DNA from: Ruminococcus sp.
Lineage (GTDB): Bacteria; Bacillota; Clostridia; Oscillospirales; Ruminococcaceae
Assembly: GCA_017519145.1 (NCBI GenBank)
Contig: JAFWTA010000014.1
Location: 1 to 42,397, forward strand
DNA length: 42,397 nucleotides
Direction of reading: 5' to 3'
Position 1 is the first letter of the stretch. Each line of letters begins with the position of its first letter. The position numbers and the translations under genes are program-made. Below, one piece after another: positions 7,835 through 16,906 of the stretch. The notes under the pieces were generated by a model. The model saw nothing but the letters and a program-made list of their open reading frames with translations. It had not been told where the DNA came from and searched no databases.

Positions 7835-8920
7835 TTGAATAAGCACATGAGACTTGTGGTCTCCGTACTTTTCATAGTCATCATTATCCTTGCGGTGGCG
7901 ATAACAAGATTTTACTCGGGCACCGAAAAAGGCGGCAGCAGCGGCGGAAATGCCGCGGCTATCGAGAAAAAGCTGGATACCGACAGTTCCGGCAACAGGA
8001 TATTCCTTGACACCTCGGGGCTTTACGGCATTATCGACAGCAGCGAGAGAGTCATAGTTCCTCCCGAATGGCAGGAGCTGAAGTTCACGGAAACGGAAAT
8101 GTGCATAGCTTCCAAGCAGATACGGGGCAGAGAACTGTTCGGCTGCATAGACTACGACGGGAATATCTCCGTTCCCTTTGTCTATTCTTCCATCGAGCGC
8201 ATAAGATCGGCAGGTCAGACACTGTATTTAGCCCGTACCTCCGACAAGAACCTGACCGTTGTCTACAACGGCAGATTCATCCCCTGCTTCTCAACAGCGT
8301 GGGACAGCTGTACAGCCAGCGACGGCGACCTGATACTTACGTCGGGTCCCGGCACATATACCTACTCGGTGACGGACAGAGGCATGGTGTTCAAGCACGC
8401 CTCTGTGGAGGGCTCCACCCTCAACAGCACATACAAGCTGGATGTCAGCAGCAGGATACTTCTGTCAGAGCTGTCCGCCTCGATGCTGGAGCAGATGACA
8501 CAGACTGCGGGACAGTACCTCGAATACGCCTATACAGGCAACAGCGATGTGCTCTCGGCTATCAAAGCCGACCCGTCGGCAGTGATCCTCACCCTTTTCC
8601 CCGAGGAACATTCCATCACCACAAAGAAACTCACGGGGGTATCCGATATATTCGTATATTCCGTCCGCTCGGAGGATAAAGAGCCCCATTACGCAGTATC
8701 GGTCACTGCCGACACCGCCCTCACATACAGGAACGAAGCCAACAAGACCAAGCGCCTCCGCGGAAGCTATAAGGCTGTTGTGGAGTTCGTGGGCGGCTCC
8801 GCAGGGGAACTGAGAGTCATATCGGCAAAGTTCATTCCCGACAAGCCCGACTACCCCGTACCCGTGCCCGATACAAAGCCCGTCGATCAGCAGCCTGCCA
8901 CTGAAACCAAAAGCGGCTGA
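7835..8920 (+). CDS. Membrane-anchored WG-repeat-like protein
   Basis: A 361-residue protein with one N-terminal transmembrane segment (about 6-25) and an extracellular remainder. Residues about 55-180 contain WG/KWG-like beta repeats, such as GLYGIIDSSERVIVPP and LFGCIDYDGNISVPF, where a G-x-x-G-x-ID-x-x-G-x-(I/V)-x-(V)P pattern recurs. The C-terminal half is unclassified and ends in a Pro-rich tail. The start is TTG at 7835, 9 nt after GGAGGT; an ATG at 7847 is too far from it. It is probably co-transcribed with the glycosyltransferase. Function unknown. Confidence 0.75.
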   Translation: MNKHMRLVVSVLFIVIIILAVAITRFYSGTEKGGSSGGNAAAIEKKLDTDSSGNRIFLDTSGLYGIIDSSERVIVPPEWQELKFTETEMCIASKQIRGRELFGCIDYDGNISVPFVYSSIERIRSAGQTLYLARTSDKNLTVVYNGRFIPCFSTAWDSCTASDGDLILTSGPGTYTYSVTDRGMVFKHASVEGSTLNSTYKLDVSSRILLSELSASMLEQMTQTAGQYLEYAYTGNSDVLSAIKADPSAVILTLFPEEHSITTKKLTGVSDIFVYSVRSEDKEPHYAVSVTADTALTYRNEANKTKRLRGSYKAVVEFVGGSAGELRVISAKFIPDKPDYPVPVPDTKPVDQQPATETKSG

Positions 8921-8970
8921 CCGCGGATATATTCGCTAAGCTACCAACATTCACATAAAGGAGATTTGAT

Positions 8971-9471
8971 ATGTCTAAGAAAGTTGCAGTTATCATGGGA
9001 AGCGACAGCGACTTCCCCGTTGTAAAGTCAGCTCTCACAGAGCTGAAAAAGTACGGCGTTGAGTTCGAGTGCCGCGTTATGAGCGCTCACAGAACTCCCG
9101 CAGAGGCTTGTGAATTCGCCTCAAACGCAAGAGCAAACGGCTTCGGCGCCATCATCTGTGCCGCAGGCATGGCTGCTCACCTTGCAGGTGTTGTGGCAGG
9201 CCACACTACTCTGCCCGTTATCGGCATCCCTATGAAATCCAAGGCTCTTGAGGGCGTTGACGCTCTCCTCGCCACAGTTATGATGCCTCCCGGAGTGCCC
9301 GTGGCTACAGTGGGCATAGACGGCGCAAAGAACGCCGCTGTACTGGCTGTACAGATGCTTGCCATCGCCGATGAGGAGCTGGCTGAGAAGCTGGCTGCCG
9401 AGAAGAAGGCTATGGCTGACGGCGTTATCGCAAAGGACAAGGCTCTGCAGGAGCAGATAGCCGCTCTCTGA
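8971..9471 (+). CDS. purE: 5-(carboxyamino)imidazole ribonucleotide mutase PurE
   Basis: A 166-residue class I PurE that converts N5-CAIR to CAIR in de novo purine synthesis. Visible motifs are GSDSDFPV at the N-terminus and the SAHRTP loop, which bind substrate and carry the catalytic histidine. Length fits the family. AAAGGAG lies just upstream of the ATG. No purK is seen in the window, and no purine riboswitch precedes the gene. It is the first pur gene of the cluster, starting 50 bp after the WG-like gene. Confidence 0.97.
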   Translation: MSKKVAVIMGSDSDFPVVKSALTELKKYGVEFECRVMSAHRTPAEACEFASNARANGFGAIICAAGMAAHLAGVVAGHTTLPVIGIPMKSKALEGVDALLATVMMPPGVPVATVGIDGAKNAAVLAVQMLAIADEELAEKLAAEKKAMADGVIAKDKALQEQIAAL

Positions 9472-9492
9472 TACAAATTAGGAGGTATCGCC

Positions 9493-10149
9493 ATGACTCC
9501 GCAGGAAAGAAAAGCTCACTCGGAAAAGCTCATATCCGAAAAGGGCATAAGCATACTCCCCTCCCTCCCCATGACGGAGGACGCCTCCGAGGTAAAGCTC
9601 AGGAGCCTTGACGAGGTCTGCAAAAGGGCTGTGGCAGCACTGCTCTCAACACAGATCGCCATTGAGCTCAACGACGACCACACAGAGGACGCAGGCAGAT
9701 TTGTCAACCTGATGAAGTACTTCGGCGTTGATGATGTTCTTAACGCAAAGGAAAGCCGCCTCCTCAACGGCACTGCCTCAAAGCAGGACGTTGTGGACGT
9801 TGTCTGGGAGTATGAGTGCTGCTGGTCTCTGTTCTGGGCTCTGGGACTTGTGGAGGACATCTCCGACGCAAGCGATATCTGCGATTGTATACAGTCCATC
9901 CGTTTCGTTTCTCAGTCGGAAAGCTATGAGGACTTCAAGAGCAGATGCACTCTCCGCAGCACGGACGAGATACTGGATATGCTGGACCTCTACTACCGCT
10001 ATCACTGGGCAGTAGTCCAGCACGAACATATCGACCCGAACTGCTCCGCGGGAGACCTTAACGGAGAGGTGGTATTCGAGCGCAGACGCGGTCTTGAATG
10101 GCTCATCTGCGATACTGCCGACTGGCACGATATCTCACTTGATACATAA
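9493..10149 (+). CDS. DUF4272 domain protein
   Basis: A 218-residue soluble protein. The segment VWEYECCWSLFWALGLVED followed later by a DLYYRYHWAVVQ motif matches the DUF4272 pattern as I remember it. It starts 21 bp after purE with a GGAGGT site, and its stop codon overlaps the ATG of the next gene by one base, so it is translationally coupled. The family has no established function, and nothing in the sequence ties it to purine synthesis except position. Confidence 0.8.
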   Translation: MTPQERKAHSEKLISEKGISILPSLPMTEDASEVKLRSLDEVCKRAVAALLSTQIAIELNDDHTEDAGRFVNLMKYFGVDDVLNAKESRLLNGTASKQDVVDVVWEYECCWSLFWALGLVEDISDASDICDCIQSIRFVSQSESYEDFKSRCTLRSTDEILDMLDLYYRYHWAVVQHEHIDPNCSAGDLNGEVVFERRRGLEWLICDTADWHDISLDT

Positions 10150-10796
10150 TGAAAAAATTTGATACTCTTTTATTCGACCTTGACGGTACTCTTACCGACT
10201 CCACCGAGGGCATACTGAAATGCCTTGCCTATGCACTGGAGCGCATGGGCTATGAGGTGCCTGAGGACACCAATAAATTCCTCGGACCGCCCCTGAGGCA
10301 GTCCCTCACCGAGTTTCTCGGCATGAGCATGGAGCAGGCTGACGAGGCGGTAAGGATATTCCGGGAAAGGTATTCGGTGGTGGGGCTCTTTGAGAACCGC
10401 GTTTACGACGGCATCCCCGGGATGCTGGAAAGGCTTAAAAGCGGCGGCAAAAGGCTTATGGTCGCCACCAGCAAGGCTGAGATCTATGCGGTGCGCATAT
10501 TTGAAAGGTTCGGTCTGGCTCAGTATTTTGAGATAGTGGGCGGCGCAGAGCTTGACGGCTCCCGCGACTACAAGGACGAAGTCATCGAATATGTTCTCGC
10601 TAAAGCAGGCATCACCGACAGGAGCACTGTGCTCATGATAGGTGACCGCAGACAGGACGTTCTCGGTGCACACAAGACAAATATTGAATGTATGGGCATA
10701 CTCTGGGGCTTCGGCTCCATGGAGGAGCTCACGCAGGCAGGCGCGGACTACATCGCCCGCACACCGCAGGAGGCAGCGGATATGCTGCTCTCATAA
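10149..10796 (+). CDS. HAD-superfamily phosphatase, phosphoglycolate phosphatase-like
   Basis: A 215-residue HAD hydrolase. Motif I is FDLDGTLTDS with the nucleophile Asp and acid/base Asp; motif II is a VATSKAE segment; motif IV is MIGDRRQDVLGA. A helical cap lies between motifs I and II. It resembles the Gph/PpaX-like branch (phosphoglycolate or pyrophosphate phosphatases), but substrate cannot be assigned. It overlaps the DUF4272 gene by one base. A nucleotide-phosphatase or housecleaning role inside a purine cluster is possible but is inference. Confidence 0.88.
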   Translation: MKKFDTLLFDLDGTLTDSTEGILKCLAYALERMGYEVPEDTNKFLGPPLRQSLTEFLGMSMEQADEAVRIFRERYSVVGLFENRVYDGIPGMLERLKSGGKRLMVATSKAEIYAVRIFERFGLAQYFEIVGGAELDGSRDYKDEVIEYVLAKAGITDRSTVLMIGDRRQDVLGAHKTNIECMGILWGFGSMEELTQAGADYIARTPQEAADMLLS

Positions 10797-10818
10797 CATG
10801 ATACAGGGGGAAAGTCAA

Positions 10819-11034
10819 ATGTTCGGCAATCCAAACAAACCTCAGCTTCCGCAGCGTTTTGAAATGCTGTCGGAACAGCGCATAAGCAATTCCACATATG
10901 TGACTCTTGTTGACACAGTCACGGGCGTTACCTATGTGAGCGTAACACATTACGGGGAATCACCCACTATCATGCAGCCTCTCCTCGACAGGGACGGAAA
11001 GCCCTATATCGACCCGAGATACGGCGGCAGATAA
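10819..11034 (+). CDS. DUF6440-like small protein
   Basis: A 71-residue protein. The core VTLVDTVTGVTYVSVTHYG followed by LLDRDGKPYID matches small Clostridia proteins annotated DUF6440, as I remember the family. The start at 10819 is supported by CAGGGGGA about 8 nt upstream; an upstream ATG at 10798 lacks a site. It sits between the HAD gene and purC. Function unknown. Confidence 0.7.
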   Translation: MFGNPNKPQLPQRFEMLSEQRISNSTYVTLVDTVTGVTYVSVTHYGESPTIMQPLLDRDGKPYIDPRYGGR

Positions 11035-11112
11035 TTTTCAAAGCCTACAATTTCCGCGATGATGCGGGATTGCATATATAATCATTTATATATCTCAAGG
11101 AGGAATTTTAAA

Positions 11113-11832
11113 ATGTCAAACATCGAAAAGAAGGAACAGCTCTATGAGGGTAAGGCCAAGAAGGTCTATGCTACAAACGATCCCGACCTTGTGATCGTTG
11201 ATTACAAGGACGACGCAACTGCGTTCAACGGTGAAAAGAAAGGCACTATCGCAGGCAAGGGCGTCATCAACAACAAGATGACAAACTTCATGTTCAAGAT
11301 GCTCGAAAAGGAAGGCGTTCCCACACATCTGGTCGAGGAGATCAGCGACCGTGAGACTATCGTAAAGAAGGTCTCCATCGTTCCCCTTGAGGTCATCATC
11401 AGAAACGTCGCAGCAGGCAGCTTCTCAAAGAGAATGGGCGTTGAGGAAGGCAAGCAGCTCCTCTGTCCTATCCTTGAATACAGCTATAAGAACGACGATC
11501 TGGGCGATCCCTTCATCAATGACTACTACGCACTGGCTCTCGGCATCGCTACAAAGGAAGAGCTTGAGACTATCGCTAAGTACGCTTTCAAGGTAAATGA
11601 GTTCATGGTAAAGTTCTTCAAGGGTCTCAACATCGACCTCATCGACTTCAAGATCGAGTTCGGTAAGACCTCCGACGGAACTATCATCCTCGCTGACGAG
11701 ATCTCTCCCGACACCTGCCGCTTCTGGGATTCCACAACTCACGAGAAGCTGGACAAGGACCGCTTCCGCAGAGATATGGGCGGTGTTGAAGAAGCTTATC
11801 AGGAAATCATGAAGAGACTTATGGGAGAATAA
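11113..11832 (+). CDS. purC: SAICAR synthetase PurC
   Basis: A 239-residue phosphoribosylaminoimidazole-succinocarboxamide synthase, which joins CAIR and aspartate with ATP. Motifs: N-terminal [10 protein letters not shown], the [13 protein letters not shown] signature and the C-terminal [12 protein letters not shown] segment. Length is typical for the bacterial monofunctional enzyme. The start at 11113 follows AAGGAGG; an in-frame upstream extension to 11059 has no site. Its stop codon lies 3 bp before the purF-homologue ATG, which indicates coupled translation. Confidence 0.97.
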   Translation: MSNIEKKEQLYEGKAKKVYATNDPDLVIVDYKDDATAFNGEKKGTIAGKGVINNKMTNFMFKMLEKEGVPTHLVEEISDRETIVKKVSIVPLEVIIRNVAAGSFSKRMGVEEGKQLLCPILEYSYKNDDLGDPFINDYYALALGIATKEELETIAKYAFKVNEFMVKFFKGLNIDLIDFKIEFGKTSDGTIILADEISPDTCRFWDSTTHEKLDKDRFRRDMGGVEEAYQEIMKRLMGE

Positions 11833-11835
11833 TAT

Positions 11836-13260
11836 ATGGGCGGTTTTTTTGGTGCAGCCTCCAAGAATGACTGCGTTACCGACGTATTTTTCGGAACAGA
11901 CTATCATTCCCACCTCGGTACAAGAAGAGGCGGTATGACCTCTTACTCCGAGGAAAACGGCTTTCAGAGAAACATCCACAGCATCGAGAACTCTCCTTTC
12001 CGTACAAAGTTCGAGAACGATGTTGTGAATATGAGGGGAAAGCTCTGTATCGGCTGTATCAGCGATACAGACCCCCAGCCTATCCTCGTGCGCTCAAAGC
12101 TTGGTCTCTATGCGGTATGTTCAGTGGGCATTATCCGCAATGCGGACGCTCTCGTTAATGAGCTCCTTGAAAAGGGATGTGCCAACTTTGAGGCAATGAG
12201 CAGCGGAAACATCAATTCCGGCGACCTCATCGGCGCCCTTATCGCCCAGAAGGACAGCTTCGTGGACGGTATCCGCTATGCACAGGAAAAGATCGAGGGC
12301 ACTATGTCCCTTATCATACTCACAAAGAACAGCATCATCGCCGCAAGGGACCGGTTCGGAAGACTTCCCATCATCATCGGCAGGAGAAGCGACGGATTCT
12401 GCCTTTCAACAGAGTCATTCGCTTTCCAGAAGCTGGGCTATACAACTTATAAGGAGCTTCAGGCAGGCGAGATCGTCGAGCTCACAGCCGACGACTGTCA
12501 GACCATTGCCGAGGGCGATCCTTCAAAGATGAAGATATGTACCTTCCTCTGGACCTACTACGGCTATCCCAATGCCGTATATGAGGGCGTAAACGTTGAG
12601 GTAATGCGTACACGCAACGGCGAGATAATGGCTGAGAACGACATCAAGAACGGCAGGCTCCCCGATGTTGACTACATCTGCGGTGTCCCCGATTCGGGTA
12701 CTCCTCATGCCATCGGCTATGCCAACAAGAGCGGCATACCCTTTGCAAGACCCTTCATCAAGTATACCCCCACATGGCCCAGAAGCTTCATGCCCACTAA
12801 CCAGAGCATGAGAAATCAGGTGGCAAAGATGAAGCTCATCCCCGTTCATGACCTTATAAGCGGAAAGAAGCTCCTCTTTGTTGACGACAGCATCGTAAGA
12901 GGCACACAGATGAGAGAGACAGTAGAGTTCCTCTATGAGCACGGCGCCAAGGAAGTACATATGCGCTCTGCCTGTCCGCCTATCATGTACGGCTGCAAGT
13001 ATCTCAACTTCTCACGCAGCACCTCCGAGATGGAGCTCATCGCCCGCCAGATAATCGACGAATTTGAAGGCCCTGTCGGCGTGAGACACATCGAGGAATA
13101 CAGCAACTCCGCAACAGAGAGAGGCCGCAGACTCAGAGATGAGATCTGCAAGAGGCTCCGCCTTACCTCCCTTGAGTTCCAGACCCTTGAGGGAACCGAA
13201 AAGGCTGTGGGACTTGACTCCTGCGGACTCTGCACCTACTGCTGGAACGGCAAAGAATAA
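11836..13260 (+). CDS. purF: PurF-family amidophosphoribosyltransferase lacking the glutaminase nucleophile
   Basis: A 474-residue PurF homologue. The phosphoribosyltransferase half is intact: the PRPP loop [13 protein letters not shown], a CGVPDSG motif, and the Fe-S-type cysteines in PPIMYGC and the C-terminal CGLCTYC. The N-terminal Ntn glutaminase half aligns without gaps to canonical PurF, but the protein starts MGGFFG where others have CGVFG, so the nucleophile is Gly2. The usual HVRYST motif reads GCISDTD and the NGN oxyanion motif reads SVGII. An in-frame TAA (the purC stop, 11830-11832) lies two codons upstream, so no longer N-terminus can supply the cysteine. It may make phosphoribosylamine from free ammonia or from another amidotransferase (inference). 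The gene symbol is by family only. Confidence 0.88.
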   Translation: MGGFFGAASKNDCVTDVFFGTDYHSHLGTRRGGMTSYSEENGFQRNIHSIENSPFRTKFENDVVNMRGKLCIGCISDTDPQPILVRSKLGLYAVCSVGIIRNADALVNELLEKGCANFEAMSSGNINSGDLIGALIAQKDSFVDGIRYAQEKIEGTMSLIILTKNSIIAARDRFGRLPIIIGRRSDGFCLSTESFAFQKLGYTTYKELQAGEIVELTADDCQTIAEGDPSKMKICTFLWTYYGYPNAVYEGVNVEVMRTRNGEIMAENDIKNGRLPDVDYICGVPDSGTPHAIGYANKSGIPFARPFIKYTPTWPRSFMPTNQSMRNQVAKMKLIPVHDLISGKKLLFVDDSIVRGTQMRETVEFLYEHGAKEVHMRSACPPIMYGCKYLNFSRSTSEMELIARQIIDEFEGPVGVRHIEEYSNSATERGRRLRDEICKRLRLTSLEFQTLEGTEKAVGLDSCGLCTYCWNGKE

Positions 13261-13274
13261 TCAATGTAACCGAC

Positions 13275-13348
13275 TGTAGGGGCTGGCGTCCTCGACAGCC
13301 CGTAGAATATATACGCTTTGCGGGACGTCGAGGACGCCGTCCCCTACA
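13275..13348. repeat. Long imperfect inverted repeat between purF and purM
   Basis: Two 22-bp arms (13275-13296 and 13327-13348) match at 20 of 22 positions and enclose about 30 bp. The element fills most of the 110-bp gap between the purF homologue and purM and would form a strong hairpin in the operon mRNA. It has no U-tract, so it is not a classical terminator. It looks like a dispersed palindromic repeat unit. Confidence 0.8.
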
Positions 13349-13370
13349 TTTATGTCATGGAGGTAAATCA

Positions 13371-14408
13371 ATGAACAACAGTTTTTCCGAAAGCTATAAG
13401 AAGGCAGGCGTTGACGTTACCGCAGGCTATAAGTCTGTGGAGCTCATGAAGCAGCACATCGCCCGTACCATGATCCCCGGCGCTCTTTCCGGCATCGGCG
13501 GCTTCGGCGGCCTCTTTGAGCTTGACCTCACAGGTATAAGCAAGCCCGTTCTCGTTTCGGGTACAGACGGCGTCGGCACTAAGATAAAGCTCGCCTTCAT
13601 CATGGACAAGCATGACACCGTTGGTATCGACTGTGTTGCTATGTGCGTAAACGATATCATCTGCTGCGGCGCAAAGCCCCAGTTCTTCCTTGATTACATC
13701 GCCTGCGGCAAGAACTTCCCCGAGAAGATCGCCACAATAGTTTCAGGCGTTGCAGAGGGCTGCGTTCAGGCTGAGTGTGCCCTCATCGGCGGCGAGACAG
13801 CAGAACACCCCGGTCTTATGCCCGAGGACGAGTACGACCTTGCAGGCTTCTCGGTTGGCGTTGTGGATAAGGACAAGATCCTTCAGCCCGATACCCAGAA
13901 GGCAGGCGACGTTCTCATCGCTATCAAGTCAAGCGGTGTACACTCAAACGGCTTCTCACTGGTAAGAAGAGTGTTCGACGTAAACGAGCAGAACCTCTCC
14001 ATGCACTTCGACGATCTGGGAACTACCCTCGGCGAATGCCTGCTGACTCCTACACGCATCTATGTAAAGGCTGTAATGAGCCTTATAGACAGCGTTAAGG
14101 TAAAGTCTATCTCACACATCACAGGCGGCGGCTTCTATGAGAACATTCCCCGTTCTCTCCCCAAGAACCTCGCTGCAAAGATCGAGAGGAACGCAGTTCA
14201 GGTGCTCCCCATCTTCGATCTCATCCAGAGAACAGGCGATATCCCCGAGAGAGATATGTTCAATACATTCAACATGGGCGTCGGCATGATCGTCTCTGTT
14301 GACAAGAATGATGCAGACAAGGCTGTTGCCGCTATCAAGGCAGCAGGCGAGGACGCTTATGTGCTCGGTGAACTGGTCGAGTCCGAGGAAGGCGTTATAA
14401 TCTGCTGA
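13371..14408 (+). CDS. purM: AIR synthetase PurM
   Basis: A 345-residue phosphoribosylformylglycinamidine cyclo-ligase that closes the imidazole ring with ATP. Motifs: [11 protein letters not shown], the signature [13 protein letters not shown], and [11 protein letters not shown]. Length matches the family. GGAGGT precedes the ATG at 13371. It lies directly after the intergenic inverted repeat and before the DUF3592-like/expansin block. Confidence 0.97.
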   Translation: MNNSFSESYKKAGVDVTAGYKSVELMKQHIARTMIPGALSGIGGFGGLFELDLTGISKPVLVSGTDGVGTKIKLAFIMDKHDTVGIDCVAMCVNDIICCGAKPQFFLDYIACGKNFPEKIATIVSGVAEGCVQAECALIGGETAEHPGLMPEDEYDLAGFSVGVVDKDKILQPDTQKAGDVLIAIKSSGVHSNGFSLVRRVFDVNEQNLSMHFDDLGTTLGECLLTPTRIYVKAVMSLIDSVKVKSISHITGGGFYENIPRSLPKNLAAKIERNAVQVLPIFDLIQRTGDIPERDMFNTFNMGVGMIVSVDKNDADKAVAAIKAAGEDAYVLGELVESEEGVIIC

Positions 14409-14436
14409 TAAATACGGCATTAAGGATGTGACAGAG

Positions 14437-14907
14437 TTGGATATAATGATCGCAGCTGCTGTCATTATCATCGCATTCGGCGCGGCTCTTATTATTGCGG
14501 GCATCGTCCGCAGCCGCCGCCGCATAGATAACGACGGCAGCTTTATTTCTGCTGTGGGACAGATAACAGGCTTCAGAAAACGCCTCGATATCAGTCTTAT
14601 TCATTTTATCCCCATTATAACCATTAAATACTCACCTGTATTAAGATATATCACCGCCGACGGGAGGGAGATGATAAGCTCAAGCCTTCCCTTCGTGCCC
14701 AAGTTCTCAAAGATATTCAAGGAATACTATCATCTGTACGAAACAAATACTCCTATGGAAATAAAGTATTCGCCCGAAGCTCCGCGCCTCCACTACTATA
14801 AGTCCAGAAAGGGCTTCTTTGTCCGCGAGGCTGTTTACAAGGCTGTGGCAGGAGCTGTCATTATCGCAATGGGAGCCTTTATGATATGGCTCGATATCGG
14901 AGCGTGA
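14437..14907 (+). CDS. DUF3592-like membrane protein (copy 1)
   Basis: A 156-residue protein with an N-terminal transmembrane helix (about 3-24), a soluble beta-rich middle with the pattern SPVLRYITADGREM, and a C-terminal helix near 130-150. This is the DUF3592-type layout. The TTG start at 14437 is chosen because AAGGA lies 10 nt upstream; a GTG at 14428 is too close to that site and an ATG at 14446 is too far. A paralogue lies at 15797 on the other side of the expansin gene, and the shared PVL-x-Y-x-T-x-DGRE motif shows they are related. Function unknown. Confidence 0.7.
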   Translation: MDIMIAAAVIIIAFGAALIIAGIVRSRRRIDNDGSFISAVGQITGFRKRLDISLIHFIPIITIKYSPVLRYITADGREMISSSLPFVPKFSKIFKEYYHLYETNTPMEIKYSPEAPRLHYYKSRKGFFVREAVYKAVAGAVIIAMGAFMIWLDIGA

Positions 14908-14912
14908 TATTT

Positions 14913-15794
14913 ATGAGAAAAATTTTCCTTTCCGCACTGGCTGCATCGCTGGTACTCTCGTGTACCTCCGCTTTCAGTGCAGAGACTGCATCGGATATCC
15001 CTATGGACTATAATTCCGACGGCGTCGTGGATTCACTGGATATGATAACCGCAAGGAAGAATACCGAGATATCAAGGGCTGAGCTGAACGCTCTCCAGAA
15101 GTTCGTTCTGGGCGTAAACGGCAAGGTCCCTACAGAGTTTGAGATACCCGACTATCCCATCGACGAGAGCTGTATCCTCGAGCCCAAGGGCACTGTACAT
15201 ACAGGCGAGGGTACCTTCTACGGCGGCGGATATACAGGCGGTCATGCTATGCTTGACCCCGTTTCCCGCGATTACTGGATAGTCGCTATGAATCACTATG
15301 ACTACAATGAGGCTCAGCTTGCAGGTGCCTATATCGAGGTGACCGGCGAACTGGGAACCATAAAGATGCTGGTGACAGACGAGCTTCCCGAGGGCAAAAA
15401 GGGTGACCTTGACCTCTACACGGACGCCTTCCCCCTCATCGCACCCGTTGAGAAGGGCAGAGTTCCCGTGAGCTGGAAGATAATCCCTCTGGATTCCGCG
15501 GAGAATGCTCCCATTTCATTCAAATACAAAGAGGGCAGCACGGAGTTCTGGTGCGGAGTTCAGGTCCGCAACCACCGCTACCCCATCACAAAGCTGGAAT
15601 ACCTTGACGAAAACGGCGAATTCGTGGAGATACCGCGCCGTCCGTATAACTACTTTGAGTCACGCGATATGGGCAAGGGTCCTTTTACCTTCCGTATCAC
15701 GGATATCTACGGACAGGTGGTAGTGGACGAGGATATCCCTCTCTCCTACGACGACACCGTTATAATTCAGGGTCATGTACAGTTCCCCGAATAA
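14913..15794 (+). CDS. Bacterial expansin (EXLX1-like) with N-terminal dockerin-like module
   Basis: A 293-residue secreted protein. Parts: signal peptide (1-23, cleavage near AFSA); a dockerin-like calcium loop (D32-x-N34-x-D36-G, D40, D43) plus a helix; an expansin D1 barrel (about 95-185) with GTFYGGGYTGGHAMLDP and VTDELPEGKKGDLDLY; and a CBM63-like D2 domain with FWCGVQVRNHRYPITKLEY and a C-terminal GHVQFPE. Compared from memory with Bacillus YoaJ, the essential Asp82 is D167 and Asp71 is D156, but Tyr73 is L158. Of the cellulose-binding aromatics, Trp126 and Tyr157 are kept (W213, Y245) and Trp125 is F212. Expansins loosen cellulose non-hydrolytically. It lies inside the pur cluster between two DUF3592-like genes. 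Confidence 0.9.
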   Translation: MRKIFLSALAASLVLSCTSAFSAETASDIPMDYNSDGVVDSLDMITARKNTEISRAELNALQKFVLGVNGKVPTEFEIPDYPIDESCILEPKGTVHTGEGTFYGGGYTGGHAMLDPVSRDYWIVAMNHYDYNEAQLAGAYIEVTGELGTIKMLVTDELPEGKKGDLDLYTDAFPLIAPVEKGRVPVSWKIIPLDSAENAPISFKYKEGSTEFWCGVQVRNHRYPITKLEYLDENGEFVEIPRRPYNYFESRDMGKGPFTFRITDIYGQVVVDEDIPLSYDDTVIIQGHVQFPE

Positions 15795-15796
15795 TT

Positions 15797-16264
15797 ATGA
15801 ACGTAAAAAAGATAGATCTGGTATGGGCAGCCGTTTCCATGTTCATAGTGGGATATTCCTACTATCACGGCAGACTGCTGTTCGGGATAGTGGTCATTTA
15901 CCTGCTGATGGCGGCAGTCTTTGTCTCGCACATCATCAGGATAAGACGGAGCCTCAGAAACAATATCACCGTTTACGGCACTGTCTCCGACTACTTCAGC
16001 GACAAAAAAGGCAGCCATTTCTACCCCGTACTGAAATACACCACCGAGGATGGCAGAGAGGTGACTTCTGCCTATACGGTAAGCGATAGAAAGAAACGCT
16101 ATGAGATCGGCAGCGAGGAGGTCATCTGCTATGACCCCCATGACCCCATGTTCTTCTGCTTTGCAGGTCGTGAGGACGAGCTCACAAGGGATTACCTCAG
16201 GTTTCTCCTCATCGGAGGCGTCATCGCCGCAATAGTGCTTATCTTCGCAATGTCCACCATTTAA
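15797..16264 (+). CDS. DUF3592-like membrane protein (copy 2)
   Basis: A 155-residue protein with two N-terminal transmembrane segments (about 7-48), a soluble middle containing YPVLKYTTEDGREVTSAY and a C-terminal helix (about 135-153). It is paralogous to the protein at 14437. It starts 2 bp after the expansin stop, so it is likely co-translated with it. Function unknown. Confidence 0.75.
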   Translation: MNVKKIDLVWAAVSMFIVGYSYYHGRLLFGIVVIYLLMAAVFVSHIIRIRRSLRNNITVYGTVSDYFSDKKGSHFYPVLKYTTEDGREVTSAYTVSDRKKRYEIGSEEVICYDPHDPMFFCFAGREDELTRDYLRFLLIGGVIAAIVLIFAMSTI

Positions 16265-16278
16265 CAGGAGGAATGATA

Positions 16279-16902
16279 ATGAAAAATATAGTCGTTCTCG
16301 TTTCGGGCGGCGGAACCAATTTACAGGCGCTCATCGACGCCGAGAAGTCCGGCATTATAAAGAACGGCAGGATAACCTGTGTCATCGCCTCAAAGGAAGG
16401 CGTGTATGCCCTCGAAAGAGCCAAGAACAACGATATTCCTACAAGAGTCATCCCCCGCAGGGACTACGCGGACAGCGTCAGCTACAGCAAGGCTATCCTT
16501 GAAGCTCTCAATGAGGAAAAGGCAGACCTTGTGGTGCTGGCAGGCTTTATGACAATTCTCGACAAGTGCGTTACCTCGGCTTATGCCTATAAGATAATAA
16601 ACGTACACCCTGCACTTATCCCCTCATTCTGCGGCGAGGGCTTCTACGGGCTCAAGGTCCACGAAGCGGCTCTTGCCTACGGTGTAAAGGTCAGCGGCGC
16701 TACCATACACTTTGTAAACGAGGAGGCAGATGCAGGCGCCATCATCCTTCAGGGTACGGTAAATGTGGAGAGGGACGATACTCCCGAGATACTCCAGCGC
16801 CGTATCATGGAAAACGTAGAGTGGAAGCTTCTTCCTCAGGCTGTTTCCCTGTTCTGTCAGGACAGGATAGAGATAGTCGGCGGAAAGGCTTATGTAAAAT
16901 AA
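16279..16902 (+). CDS. purN: GAR transformylase PurN
   Basis: A 207-residue phosphoribosylglycinamide formyltransferase using 10-formyl-THF. Motifs: N-terminal LVSGGGTNLQALID, the catalytic NVHPALIPSF (Asn and His) and HFVNEEADAGAII with the catalytic Asp. The start at 16279 is 7 nt from AGGAGG; the alternative ATG at 16273 almost touches the site. A following gene starts 4 bp after the stop. Confidence 0.97.
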   Translation: MKNIVVLVSGGGTNLQALIDAEKSGIIKNGRITCVIASKEGVYALERAKNNDIPTRVIPRRDYADSVSYSKAILEALNEEKADLVVLAGFMTILDKCVTSAYAYKIINVHPALIPSFCGEGFYGLKVHEAALAYGVKVSGATIHFVNEEADAGAIILQGTVNVERDDTPEILQRRIMENVEWKLLPQAVSLFCQDRIEIVGGKAYVK

Positions 16903-16906
16903 GACT

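Noticed and set aside
8921-8970. Possible purine riboswitch or PurR box upstream of purE
   Set aside because: The 50-bp gap is too short for an aptamer and shows no conserved purine-riboswitch core or PurR-like palindrome.
11836-11880. Cys13 of the PurF homologue as an alternative processed nucleophile after a short propeptide
   Set aside because: The spacing to the downstream conserved His/Gly positions places Gly2, not Cys13, at the nucleophile position. The HVRYST and NGN glutamine-site motifs are also missing.
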